Shown piece by piece: positions 1 to 7,861 of a DNA stretch of 12,429 bases. Each line of letters opens with the position of its first letter. Position 1 is the first letter of the stretch. A program made the position numbers and the translations under genes. The notes under the pieces were generated by a model. It was not told the DNA's origin, ran no database searches, and saw nothing but the letters and a program-made list of their open reading frames with translations. The stretch spans positions 1 through 12,429 of the forward strand of contig JAGVLI010000525.1 of the NCBI GenBank assembly GCA_020054355.1, read 5' to 3'. This DNA is from Planctomycetales bacterium. Lineage in GTDB: Bacteria; Planctomycetota; Planctomycetia; Gemmatales; Gemmataceae.

Positions 1-566
1 CCGCCGGCGGCGGCCGGCTCTCCGACGCGATAGCTGACCGCCAGCGGCGGCGGGAGCGAAGGCTGCCGGATTTGCAAGTCCTCGGCGATACGCTCGGCAA
101 AGGAGAAATTCAGCGGACGCCGATGGACGTCCACCAGCAGCAAATGCACGCCTTCAATCAGATAGCTGACGTAGCGCGTCGCATAGCTCGCGCGGGAGGT
201 GGGCCGGTCCTTGTTTCTGGGCGAAATCAACTCCACCGCTGCGGCGAGACGGCCCAGCCGTTCCACGAATAACGACGCCGTGGAATCGAGCGTCGCCACC
301 GCGATCTCCTCGTCTGGCTCCAGCGCGGCGCCATTGGCGTCCGCGAGAGATGATTCCGGAGGATGTTTGCCTGGCTCCTCCGGCCAATCGCGCACGCTGA
401 CATCCGGCTTTTCCGCGGGCGAGCCGATCGCCACGACGGGAGCCGTGCCGATGTACGCGCGGTAGCCTTGGGGCAAGCGCGGCTTGATCCAGCGCAGCAA
501 TTCGGCGATCCACAGGTGATGAACGCCTTCCCAGCCGGAGCAGTTGGTCCAGTCGTGCAGTGGCAT
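1..566 (-). CDS. DUF4058 family protein, N-terminal part (3' end outside window)
   Basis: The frame is open from an ATG at 566 to the window edge, giving 188 visible residues with no stop. It begins MPLHDWTNCSGWEGVHHLWI, an opening typical of the planctomycete type of DUF4058 protein. Near residues 111-122 it has VELISPRNKDRP, the conserved 'VEIVSPxNK' signature, followed by a helix and GVHLLLVDVHRRP, as expected for the family core. The core resembles restriction-endonuclease-like folds, but no biochemical function is established and I assign none. Residues about 55-90 are an acidic, poorly conserved stretch. A GGAG lies 11 bases upstream of the ATG, at 578-581 in plus coordinates, a somewhat long spacing. 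The gene is divergent from the nuclease-helicase, with 185 bp between the two chosen starts. Family members are commonly around 250 residues, so perhaps a quarter of the protein is missing here. Family assignment is firm; function is unknown. Confidence 0.85.
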   Translation of the reverse strand, partial: MPLHDWTNCSGWEGVHHLWIAELLRWIKPRLPQGYRAYIGTAPVVAIGSPAEKPDVSVRDWPEEPGKHPPESSLADANGAALEPDEEIAVATLDSTASLFVERLGRLAAAVELISPRNKDRPTSRASYATRYVSYLIEGVHLLLVDVHRRPLNFSFAERIAEDLQIRQPSLPPPLAVSYRVGEPAAAG

Positions 567-751
567 GGTTCGCGATTCTCCGCAATGGATAGCAGCAAGC
601 ACGCACACATTCTATCCCAGGGAACTTCGATTCAGCTACGGATTCAACTGTGCTATCGTGAATGGGACCCAGCGTTCCAGACCAACATTGCGATTCACGG
701 CCCATTGCGCGACTGACGGTCAGCGCCGAACCGGCCGAAAGCGAACCCGAA

Positions 752-3700
752 ATGGCCAGAGCGTCTCCACCTTTCCGCACCAACCCGTCCACCATCGCCC
801 GCTATTTCTTTCACGACTGCGAACGCTTCCTCTACTACAGCTCGGCCGATCCGGCGCAGCGCCAGCGCGCAGGCATTCCCACGCCGGAGTTCGAGCATAG
901 CCCACTGGTCGCCGCCATCCTGCAAACGGGCTATCGCTGGGAACGCGAAGTGGTCGAAAAGCTGCTCGAGGGCCGGGTGGTGGTCGCTGTCGGTACGGGC
1001 GAGCTGCACACCCGCCGGCTGCCTGCGCGGCAGACCCTGCAATGCCTGAAGAGCGAACCGGCCGGGCGCTTCCTCTATCAGCCGACTCTGTCGCCGCCGC
1101 CGCTCTTCTACCGGCGTTTCGGCATCGACCCGAAGCTGGTGACGATCAGCGACAACCATCCCGATCTGGTGGCCGTGCTGGCCGACGGTCCCGGCCGCCG
1201 GTTGCTGCGGGTCGTCGATCTCAAGCGCGGCGATGCCCTCAAGCTGACCCATCGGGTGCAAATTTTGCTCTACGCCCTGGAATTGCAGGCGCTGCTCGAA
1301 GCCGAGGGCATCGACTCCGCCCGCGTCGATCTGGACCGGGCCGCCGTCTGGCTGGGCAAGCAGCCGGAACCCGAGGTCTTCGACCTGGCCGCGTTTCGGC
1401 CCCATCTCGAACGCTTCCTGAGTGCCGACCTGGGCCGCATCCTGGCGGGTAGGGCAGAGGATGCCCACTGGCACCTCTATCATCGCTGCGAATGGTGCGA
1501 GTTCTTCGACCACTGCCGGGATGAGATGCGGGAAACCGACGACCTTTCCCGGCTGGAGCAACTGACGGTCAACGCCAAGCGCCATCTGCGCGCGGAAGCG
1601 GGCGTGGACAACCTGGAGCAACTGGGGCGCTTCCTGAAACGCAGCGACGCCGACGAAGTGCTGGACCGCTGCGCTTCGCTCGCCGGCCAGCGCCATCGCT
1701 TGCAGTTGCGGGTCCGGGCCTTGACGGACGAGCAGCCGCAGGTTTACGGGGCCGCCTCGCCCGACTTGCCCAAGGGCGAGAACATCGGCCTGGTCCTCAC
1801 CTTGCAGCAGGAACCGCTCGGCCAGGCGATCTACCTGGCCGGAGCGCTGGTGACGATCCGCGACGAACTTCGGCAGCGCGTGTTCTCCGATCAGCTCGCG
1901 GCGCGACTGACCGGCCCGACTCGTAAGCCCGAACCCTGCGTCTGGGTGGCGGCGACCCCGGACGATGCGCCGGCGGTGCGCCGGGAATTGATTGCCACGC
2001 TTCACGAAATCCTGCGCCAGGTCCACGACTACAACCAGCGCCAGGGCGCGTGGAAGGACCAGCTGACCCTGCAAGCCTACGTCCAGACCGAGGAGGAACG
2101 CGGCCTGCTGTTCCGCTGCTTGCTGGAAGCCTTGCAAGAGCCGGGCCTGGCCGACCATGCGATGACGCTGCTGTTTCACTTCCAGGGACCGGAATTGATG
2201 CAGGCCGACAGCCATCCCGGCAGCGAGGTCGCCTACCCGGTGGTGGTCCTGCAAAGCGCCCTGGGTCGGCTGCTCGCCTTGCCGGTGGAAGTCAGCGCCA
2301 CCTTGCCCGAAGCGCTGGACGCCCTGGGCAGCACCTATGCCTATCCGCGCAAGGACTACTTTCACTTTCCGCTGGGCCACGGGTTGCGGGCGGAAGCCAT
2401 CCACGCGGCCTGGTACGCGGGCAAGTCCGAGAATCTGGATGAAGTTCGCCGGCAGGCCCGCTCGTATCTTTTCGCCGTCCACGCCCTGCTGCGTTCGCTG
2501 CGCGAACATGCCGCGTCCTGCCTGGTCGCCTGGCCGCCGCGCTTTCAACTGCCGTCGGGAACGGGCATCCGCGATCCGCTGCTCTCCCGGCTGGCGTTCT
2601 TCGCCCGTTACGAAAGTCTGGTCCGCTGCCTGGCGGTGCGCGAAGCCCGCGCTGAAGCTCGGCCGACGCAAGTGCTGCTCGGCGAGGTCATCGAGCTGGC
2701 AGCGCGCGACGACGGCAGCATGGAGGTCATCGGCGATCTGGTAGTCGAACCCGAAACCGGCGGCTTTCCGGCCTGGCTGCTGGTCCGGGACAGCGAAGCA
2801 GGCCGCCGCGCCCAACTCGAATACGCCGACTACTGGTATCGCGCCAAGCCTCACGGCGGCTCGTCCCATGCCGAGCGCGCCATCGTCGGCGTGCAGCGCG
2901 TGACCGCCACCGCTGATGGGCAACGACAATTGCTGCTGAAGTACACGCAGCCCTTTCAGGGCGACCCGCCGCTGCCAGGCGAGCGCTTCTTGCTTTATCC
3001 CCGGTTCACCGACTTCACCACCGATCCGGTGGTCAAGTTTCTCGAACGCCTGGACCAGACCGGCAGCGGATTGTTCCTGGACCTGCTGCGCAAGCCGGAA
3101 GCAGCCGCTAGACCGCTGCCCCTGCCTGCGCCAGTCGGCATGACCATCGCGCAAACAGCTGGTAAGCTGGCCTTCACGCCGAGTCAGCGCGACGCCTTCG
3201 ACGTGATCTGCGGTCAGCGAGTAGCAGCCGTCTGGGGACCGCCCGGCACCGGCAAGACACACTTCCTGGCGGCGTCGATCCTGGCCCTGGCAGCCGCTCA
3301 TGCCAAGTCGGGCCGGCCGTTCCGCGTGCTGGTGACCGCCTACACGCATGCCGCCATCGAAAACCTGTTACGGAAGTTGACCGAACAACTCGTCGGTGCG
3401 AAGAAAACTCCACGCTTCAACCTGGCGCTGGCCAAAGCCAAATACTGGCAAGGCCAGCAAGCGGGCATCGAAACCGTAGCCGAGGACGAGCTGAACGACT
3501 GGCTGCAAACCGAAGAGCATGCGGTATTGGGCGCTACCGTCTTTTCCTGCCTGAAAGCGCGACCGGCCCTGGAAGCGTTCGACCTGGTCGTGATCGACGA
3601 AGCCTCACAAGTGCGGGTGCCGGAAGCCGCCGTCGCCGTCAGCCTGGTGAGTGATGCCGGCCGATTGGTACTGGCAGGCGACCACTTGCAATTGCCGCCG

Positions 3701-4603
3701 ATCATTGCCGGCCGCTATCCCGAGCCGGCGGCCGACGAACCGTTGTTGCACCGCTCGATCTTCGAGGCAGTGTGCCCGCGCCCGGAAACTCCCGGAGGCT
3801 TGCCGGCAGGCCGCTCCACTCTCATGCGGCAATTGCAGCACAACTTCCGCATGAACGACGTGCTGACCAGCGTGGCCGCCCAGTTGCTCTACGGACCGGC
3901 GTATCAGTGCGTGAATGAAAGCGTCGCCGGCCGACGCCTCGCCTTCAAGCCAAAGCGCGGCCTCGATCCGATTGTGCATGCGTGCCTTGACCCGGCATAT
4001 CCCCTGGTCCTGGCGATCCTCGATTGTCCGCGCGCCGCCAAGGCGAACCCGATCGAAGCCGACCTCGTCGCCCAGCTGGTCAACGCCCTGCGCGAAGGTT
4101 TACTGGCCGCCAACGGCAAGCCTTACACGGACGATGCCGAGTTCTTTCGCCACGGGGTCTTCGTCGTCAGCCCGCATCACGCGCAGATTCGCGCCATTCA
4201 GCAAGAGCTGGACAAGGTCCGCAAGTGGCGCTCGCCGCCGTTCGTCGAGACCGTGGACAAGATGCAGGGCCAGGAAGCCGATGCCGTCGTGGTCAGCTAC
4301 GGCGTGGCCGATCCGGAGTTCGCCTTGCGCGAAGCCGAGTTCATCTACGGTTTGAATCGTCTGAACGTGGCCATCACGCGGGCGCGCTCCAAGAGCATCG
4401 TCTGCCTGCCCAGGCCGTTGCTGGAAGCAGCGCCGGCCGTCCTCGACGTGGAACCTGCCGCGCGCGGCCTGGCGTTCATGCGCCGACTGGTGCTGGCGGC
4501 GGAGTCCGCCGGTGAGGAACTGATCTTCGAGGGTGACGACTCCGAGGCCCGCTTGCTGCGCCTGGCCCGGCCCTTGACTCCGCCCCCGGCCGGGTTATCG
4601 TGA
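752..4603 (+). CDS. Dna2-like fusion: Cas4/RecB-type Fe-S nuclease + SF1B helicase (TM0106-type)
   Basis: This 1283-residue protein is probably a cytosolic ATP-dependent DNA helicase-nuclease acting in repair, recombination or defence. Numbering is from the ATG at 752. Residues about 14-260 form a PD-(D/E)XK nuclease: D138, then D156-L-K158, then Q170xxxY174. C23 with C246-x2-C249-x5-C255 makes the four-cysteine Fe-S set known from Cas4, AddB and Dna2. Residues about 325-480 may be a worn RNase-H-like domain. Residues about 480-800 are not recognised. The helicase occupies about 808-1255: Q812, Walker A GPPGTGKT at 829-836, Walker B D949-E950-A-S, GDHLQLPP from 976, a LQHNFRMND arginine motif, VDKMQGQE from 1168, and NVAITRAR from 1205. 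The nuclease-then-helicase order matches Dna2 and the TM0106-type RecB-like family. An in-frame ATG at 662 would add 30 residues without obvious homology; neither start has a clear ribosome site. The stop is 42 bp before the next gene. Confidence 0.92.
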   Translation: MARASPPFRTNPSTIARYFFHDCERFLYYSSADPAQRQRAGIPTPEFEHSPLVAAILQTGYRWEREVVEKLLEGRVVVAVGTGELHTRRLPARQTLQCLKSEPAGRFLYQPTLSPPPLFYRRFGIDPKLVTISDNHPDLVAVLADGPGRRLLRVVDLKRGDALKLTHRVQILLYALELQALLEAEGIDSARVDLDRAAVWLGKQPEPEVFDLAAFRPHLERFLSADLGRILAGRAEDAHWHLYHRCEWCEFFDHCRDEMRETDDLSRLEQLTVNAKRHLRAEAGVDNLEQLGRFLKRSDADEVLDRCASLAGQRHRLQLRVRALTDEQPQVYGAASPDLPKGENIGLVLTLQQEPLGQAIYLAGALVTIRDELRQRVFSDQLAARLTGPTRKPEPCVWVAATPDDAPAVRRELIATLHEILRQVHDYNQRQGAWKDQLTLQAYVQTEEERGLLFRCLLEALQEPGLADHAMTLLFHFQGPELMQADSHPGSEVAYPVVVLQSALGRLLALPVEVSATLPEALDALGSTYAYPRKDYFHFPLGHGLRAEAIHAAWYAGKSENLDEVRRQARSYLFAVHALLRSLREHAASCLVAWPPRFQLPSGTGIRDPLLSRLAFFARYESLVRCLAVREARAEARPTQVLLGEVIELAARDDGSMEVIGDLVVEPETGGFPAWLLVRDSEAGRRAQLEYADYWYRAKPHGGSSHAERAIVGVQRVTATADGQRQLLLKYTQPFQGDPPLPGERFLLYPRFTDFTTDPVVKFLERLDQTGSGLFLDLLRKPEAAARPLPLPAPVGMTIAQTAGKLAFTPSQRDAFDVICGQRVAAVWGPPGTGKTHFLAASILALAAAHAKSGRPFRVLVTAYTHAAIENLLRKLTEQLVGAKKTPRFNLALAKAKYWQGQQAGIETVAEDELNDWLQTEEHAVLGATVFSCLKARPALEAFDLVVIDEASQVRVPEAAVAVSLVSDAGRLVLAGDHLQLPPIIAGRYPEPAADEPLLHRSIFEAVCPRPETPGGLPAGRSTLMRQLQHNFRMNDVLTSVAAQLLYGPAYQCVNESVAGRRLAFKPKRGLDPIVHACLDPAYPLVLAILDCPRAAKANPIEADLVAQLVNALREGLLAANGKPYTDDAEFFRHGVFVVSPHHAQIRAIQQELDKVRKWRSPPFVETVDKMQGQEADAVVVSYGVADPEFALREAEFIYGLNRLNVAITRARSKSIVCLPRPLLEAAPAVLDVEPAARGLAFMRRLVLAAESAGEELIFEGDDSEARLLRLARPLTPPPAGLS

Positions 4604-4645
4604 TGGCTCGCCACACCTGTTGCTGCCTCCTCACAAGGAACCACC

Positions 4646-5377
4646 ATGAAGCCGCTGCGCTTGACCCTGCGTCTGACCTGCCTGCTCCTGCTGCTGCCGG
4701 TGCTCTCGGCCCGCGCTGCCGACCCGCAGCCGTTGAAGGTGTTTTTCGTCGGCAACAGCTACACCTACGGCAACGACCTGCCCAAGCTGATTGCCGAGCT
4801 GGCCAAGGCCGGCGGGCAACGGCCCATCGAGTTCGAGAAGCTGACGCCGGGCGGCTGGACTTTCAAGAAGCACTGGGAAGAGAGCAAGGTGGCCGACAAG
4901 ATCGCCGCCAAGAAATGGGACATCGTCGTCTTGCAGAACCATAGCCTCGGAGCGCTGGCGGCCCGCGACGAGATGTTCGACTACGGCAAGAAGATCGATG
5001 CCGAGGTCAAGAAGACCGGCGCCCGCACGATCTTCTTCATGACCTGGGCCAGGCAGAACAAGCCGGAAAACCAGGCTGTCATCACCAAGGCCTACCAGGA
5101 ATTGGCCCGCGACGTGAAAGCCGAGACCGCCCCGGTCGGCCTGGCCTGGGAAGCAGCCCTCAAGGCCGACCCCAAGCTGGAGCTGCACACCAAGGATCAG
5201 AGCCATCCCAACAAGACGGGCAGCTACCTGGCGGCCTGCGTCTTCTACGCGGTGATCTACAACAAGAGTCCCGAAGGCTTGCCCGGCAAGCCCGGCGACC
5301 TGTCCGACGAAGCCGCCAAGCCGCTGCAAGCGCTCGCCTGGAAGGTAGTGCAGCAGCAGAAAGCGCCGGCGAAGTGA
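4646..5377 (+). CDS. Secreted SGNH/GDSL-type hydrolase
   Basis: The product has 243 residues. Residues 1-24 form a Sec signal peptide: basic start, a leucine-rich core, and an A22-R-A24 cleavage site before residue 25. The mature protein opens with LKVFFVGNSYTYG, block I of the SGNH fold, with S38 as likely nucleophile. N98 in VVLQNHS matches the oxyanion-hole Asn of block III. D184 and H187 in DQSHPN match the DxxH of block V that completes the triad. It is therefore probably an exported esterase or acetyl/sulfo-ester carbohydrate hydrolase; the substrate cannot be read from the sequence. Length fits a single SGNH domain with no extra module. An AAGGA site lies at 4635-4639, six bases before the ATG. 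It follows the nuclease-helicase by 42 bp on the same strand and may be co-transcribed with it, but the secreted enzyme has no evident link to DNA metabolism. Confidence 0.85.
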   Translation: MKPLRLTLRLTCLLLLLPVLSARAADPQPLKVFFVGNSYTYGNDLPKLIAELAKAGGQRPIEFEKLTPGGWTFKKHWEESKVADKIAAKKWDIVVLQNHSLGALAARDEMFDYGKKIDAEVKKTGARTIFFMTWARQNKPENQAVITKAYQELARDVKAETAPVGLAWEAALKADPKLELHTKDQSHPNKTGSYLAACVFYAVIYNKSPEGLPGKPGDLSDEAAKPLQALAWKVVQQQKAPAK

Positions 5378-5382
5378 CCGAC

Positions 5383-5446
5383 CCACGTTTAGCGACCCTT
5401 CGCGGAAGCGTGGGCGCGTCCCTTTCGGGCGCTTGCACGCCACGTT
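5383..5446. repeat. G+C-rich imperfect hairpin segment flanked by 7-bp direct repeats
   Basis: The gap between the SGNH hydrolase and the nucleotidyltransferase carries CCACGTT at 5383-5389 and again at 5440-5446. Between them lies a segment with an imperfect stem: GCGTG at 5408-5412 pairs with CACGC at 5436-5440, and inside it GCG/CGC and CCC/GGG pair around TTTC with a one-base bulge. It could be a weak transcription stop or a small repeat element; no T-run follows. Confidence 0.3.
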
Positions 5447-5453
5447 ATGATGA

Positions 5454-6086
5454 ATGAACATGATTACCTACGAACAGAAATTGAATGCCGATCTGCGCTG
5501 GGCCTTGCAGGAGGGCAGTATGCACTTCGATAAAGCCAGCGCGGTACACAAGTCGTTGAACAAGATCACCCGACGTTTAGCCGAGCTGGACATTCCTTAC
5601 GCCGTAGTGGGCGGTATGGCCCTTTTTCTTCACGGTTTCCGCCGTTTCACCGAAGATGTCGATCTCTTAGTTACCCGCGAATCGCTGGCAACGATCCACA
5701 AGGAACTTGAGGGCTTGGGCTACGTACCGCCATTCCAGGGCAGTAAACAGTTGCGCGACACCGAAACCGGCGTGCGCATCGAGTTCTTGGTGGCCGGCGA
5801 TTATCCAGGAGACGGGAAGCCCAAGCCCATCGCCTTTCCGAATCCGGCGGATGTTGCCATCGAGTTGGCCGGCATCCGTTGTATTCAATTGCCTCGGCTC
5901 ATCGAACTGAAACTCGCCTCCGGAACCGCGCCAGGCCGACTAAAGGACTTGGGCGATGTTCAAACGTTGATCCGCCAGCTCAATCTGCCCGTCGAGCTTG
6001 CAGACCAATTGGACCCTTCGGTGCGCGAGTTGTATCGGCGGTTCTGGGAGGACGTGCAAGTCAGCCTGAAACAGGAAGAGCAATGA
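5454..6086 (+). CDS. AbiEii/MNT-like nucleotidyltransferase
   Basis: This 210-residue protein has the pol-beta nucleotidyltransferase core: AVVGGMALFLHG with G53-G54, then EDVDLLV with metal-binding D68 and D70, and RIEFLV with E110 as likely third carboxylate. A C-terminal LPRLIELKLASG...RLKDLGDVQTL segment is the conserved tail of stand-alone AbiEii/MenT-type and related transferases. Such enzymes transfer NMPs to RNA, protein or small molecules; some are toxins. The acceptor here is unknown. No HTH antitoxin lies beside it. Instead its TGA overlaps the ATG of a VWA-domain gene (ATGA at 6083-6086), so the two are translationally coupled. The start is uncertain: ATG 5454 (or 5460) has no ribosome site, whereas in-frame ATG 5520 follows a good AGGAGG. 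Residues 4-25 still read as plausible protein, so the longer form is listed. It uses two TTA leucine codons in 210 residues, about as many as I noticed in the whole 1283-residue helicase, and looks somewhat less G+C-rich, which might reflect transfer. Confidence 0.85.
   Translation: MNMITYEQKLNADLRWALQEGSMHFDKASAVHKSLNKITRRLAELDIPYAVVGGMALFLHGFRRFTEDVDLLVTRESLATIHKELEGLGYVPPFQGSKQLRDTETGVRIEFLVAGDYPGDGKPKPIAFPNPADVAIELAGIRCIQLPRLIELKLASGTAPGRLKDLGDVQTLIRQLNLPVELADQLDPSVRELYRRFWEDVQVSLKQEEQ
5509..5514 (+). promoter_or_regulatory. Internal ribosome binding site AGGAGG before ATG 5520
   Basis: AGGAGG stands five bases before an in-frame ATG at 5520 inside the nucleotidyltransferase frame. It is the strongest Shine-Dalgarno match near that gene's 5' end, while ATG 5454 has none. 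A start here would give a 188-residue protein beginning MHFDKASAVHKSL that keeps the whole catalytic core. Confidence 0.4.
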
Positions 6087-7786
6087 CCATCAAACCCGAC
6101 CTCGGCGGCATCATCCACATCTATCAGAAATACGACCCGGTTCACTTTCCCAGCCCGACCGCGCCGCCGCCCGATGTGTTGTCGCCGGCTTTCGAGCACC
6201 TGCTGTTCTACGGCAGCACTCGCCGGCTGACCGAGGAAGAGCTGGCCCGCGCCATTCAACTCGATCCCAGTCAGATTCGCGGGCTGGGGCCGAGCCTCGA
6301 ATCGCTCATGGCCATTCTCCAGGAACGGAAACGCAAGATTCTCTCCACTTACGAAACGAAGAAGGTGCAAAAGGAAGTGCAGCAGGCGTTTCGCGGCATG
6401 GCCGAGGACATGCCGCCGCCCAAGAACCTGGCGGACAAGTTCGCCCGCGCCGTCAAGGACGAACAGCTCCGCGACCTCGAACGGCTCTGGTATGGCGTCG
6501 GCGACGAGCGCGGCGCCTTCGCGAGGCAACTACTCAAGCTGGTCGAACGGCTCGGCGAAAAGTATCAGGTCGATGAGCTGGCCGGCAAGTACGAGTTCAC
6601 CGGCCGCACGGCGATGGATGTGCAAAAAGCCCTCGAAGTGAAGGAGGAGCTGGAAACCATCGACAAGCTGCTGAAGCAACTCGAAGAAGCGATGAAGACG
6701 GCGCAGATCGGCCTGATCGACATGGAAGCGCTGGCCGAATTCGCCGAGCCGGGCGACATGGAACAGCTCGGCGCGCTGCAACAGCAGATACAGGACTACC
6801 TGCGCGAGCTGGCCGAGCGTCAGGGACTGGAAGGCAACGGCGCTGCCGGCTTCCAGATGACGCCGAAAGCCTATCGCCTCTTCCAATCGCGGCTGCTCAC
6901 CGAAATTTTCAACACCCTGCAAGCCTCGCGCTCCGGCCGTCATCAAGGCCCGATCATCGGCGAAGGCGCGGTCGAGATGCAGCAGACCAAGTCCTACGAG
7001 TTCGGCGATTCCGTGGCCAACATGGATATTCCCTCGTCGATGATTAACGCGCTGGTGCGCCAGGGACCGGGGCTGCCGGTGCGTCTCAAGGGCGAGGACA
7101 TCCAGATTCACAAGACGCGCAACAATCCCAAGTGCGCCACGGCGGTGCTGCTCGACATGTCCGGTTCGATGCGCTACGACGCGCAATACGTGAACGTGAA
7201 GCGCATGGGCCTGGCGCTCGACGGACTCATCAAGAAGGAATACCCCGGCGATTTCTTGCAGTTCATCGAGCTATACACCTTCGCCAAGCCGCGGCGCTCG
7301 GCCGAAATCGCTTCCCTGATGCCCAAGCCGGTGACGCTGTACGATCCGGTGGTGCGCCTCAAGGCGAACATGAGCGATCCGAAGAACAGCGAGCTGATGA
7401 TTCCGCCGCACTTCACCAATATCCAGCACGGCTTGAGCTTGGCCCGGAAATATCTCAGCGTCCAGGACACGCCCAACCGCCAGATCGCCCTCATCACCGA
7501 CGGCTTGCCCACCGCCCACTTCGAAGGCGAATGGCTCTACCTGCTCTACCCGCCGCATCCGCAGACCGAGGAAGCGACGCTGCGCGAAGGCATGCACTGC
7601 GCCAAGGAAGGCATCACCATCAATATCTTCCTGCTCAACAGCTGGAATCAGACCGAGGAAGATGTGCGCTTCGCCTACCGGCTGGCGGAATCGACCAAGG
7701 GCAGAGTGTTCTTCACGGCGGGTCGCGAGCTGGACCGCTATGTCGTCTGGGACTACATCAAGCGCCGCAAGCACATCATTTCGTGA
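6083..7786 (+). CDS. VWA (MIDAS) domain protein of the ChlD/Rv0959-like kind
   Basis: The product has 567 residues, with no signal peptide or membrane segment, so it is cytosolic. Residues 1-300 are mostly helical; about 178-215 is a likely coiled coil rich in E, K and L. YEFGD at 305-309 and the VRLKGEDIQIHKTRNN stretch precede the VWA domain, as in Mg-chelatase-like VWA proteins such as mycobacterial Rv0959. The metal-ion-dependent adhesion site is intact: D358-M-S360-G-S362, T445 in HFTNIQHG, and D473 in LITDG. In known systems such proteins bind a MoxR/ChlI-type AAA+ ATPase and deliver substrates for remodelling or metal insertion. No such ATPase is in the window. Its ATG overlaps the TGA of the nucleotidyltransferase, and GGAAGAG lies just upstream. 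The exact job is unknown; a role with the transferase is inference from the overlap only. Confidence 0.85.
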   Translation: MTIKPDLGGIIHIYQKYDPVHFPSPTAPPPDVLSPAFEHLLFYGSTRRLTEEELARAIQLDPSQIRGLGPSLESLMAILQERKRKILSTYETKKVQKEVQQAFRGMAEDMPPPKNLADKFARAVKDEQLRDLERLWYGVGDERGAFARQLLKLVERLGEKYQVDELAGKYEFTGRTAMDVQKALEVKEELETIDKLLKQLEEAMKTAQIGLIDMEALAEFAEPGDMEQLGALQQQIQDYLRELAERQGLEGNGAAGFQMTPKAYRLFQSRLLTEIFNTLQASRSGRHQGPIIGEGAVEMQQTKSYEFGDSVANMDIPSSMINALVRQGPGLPVRLKGEDIQIHKTRNNPKCATAVLLDMSGSMRYDAQYVNVKRMGLALDGLIKKEYPGDFLQFIELYTFAKPRRSAEIASLMPKPVTLYDPVVRLKANMSDPKNSELMIPPHFTNIQHGLSLARKYLSVQDTPNRQIALITDGLPTAHFEGEWLYLLYPPHPQTEEATLREGMHCAKEGITINIFLLNSWNQTEEDVRFAYRLAESTKGRVFFTAGRELDRYVVWDYIKRRKHIIS

Positions 7787-7794
7787 TGGCGTGG

Positions 7795-7847
7795 CGGCAG
7801 GTTTCCAACCTGCCGGAGCGAAGTAGGGTCCGCACAGCGGACCCTAC
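7795..7847. repeat. Two perfect tandem hairpins (9-bp and 11-bp stems)
   Basis: Stem one pairs 7795-7803 (CGGCAGGTT) with 7807-7815 around loop TCC. Stem two pairs 7823-7833 (GTAGGGTCCGC) with 7837-7847 around loop ACA. Both are perfect. They lie just after the VWA stop and before the 22-bp terminator stem. Neither is followed by a T-run, so they look like a dispersed intergenic repeat, or RNA-end protecting structure, rather than terminators themselves. I believe similar units occur repeatedly in planctomycete genomes but cannot confirm that here. Confidence 0.75.
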
Positions 7848-7861
7848 GATGATCGAGCCAG

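Noticed and set aside
650..659. Extended -10-like TGCTATCGT ahead of the nuclease-helicase
   Set aside because: The -35 counterpart (TTCAGC) matches only half of the consensus, and the match could be chance.
154..795. Minus-strand open frame overlapping the DUF4058 gene
   Set aside because: Another frame of the same strand carries the MPLHDW and VELISPRNK signatures; this frame is Arg-rich noise.
695..3349. Long minus-strand open frame opposite the nuclease-helicase
   Set aside because: It is a shadow in high-G+C DNA. The plus-strand product has complete catalytic motifs, while this one is low-complexity and matches no family I recognise.
5879..6082. Upstream extension of the VWA frame into the nucleotidyltransferase gene
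   Set aside because: The extension is an out-of-frame reading of the transferase. ATG 6083 has a GGAAGAG site and the usual overlap.
5454..7786. Classical toxin-antitoxin (AbiE-type) operon
   Set aside because: The transferase fits, but the partner is a 567-residue VWA protein, not an HTH antitoxin.
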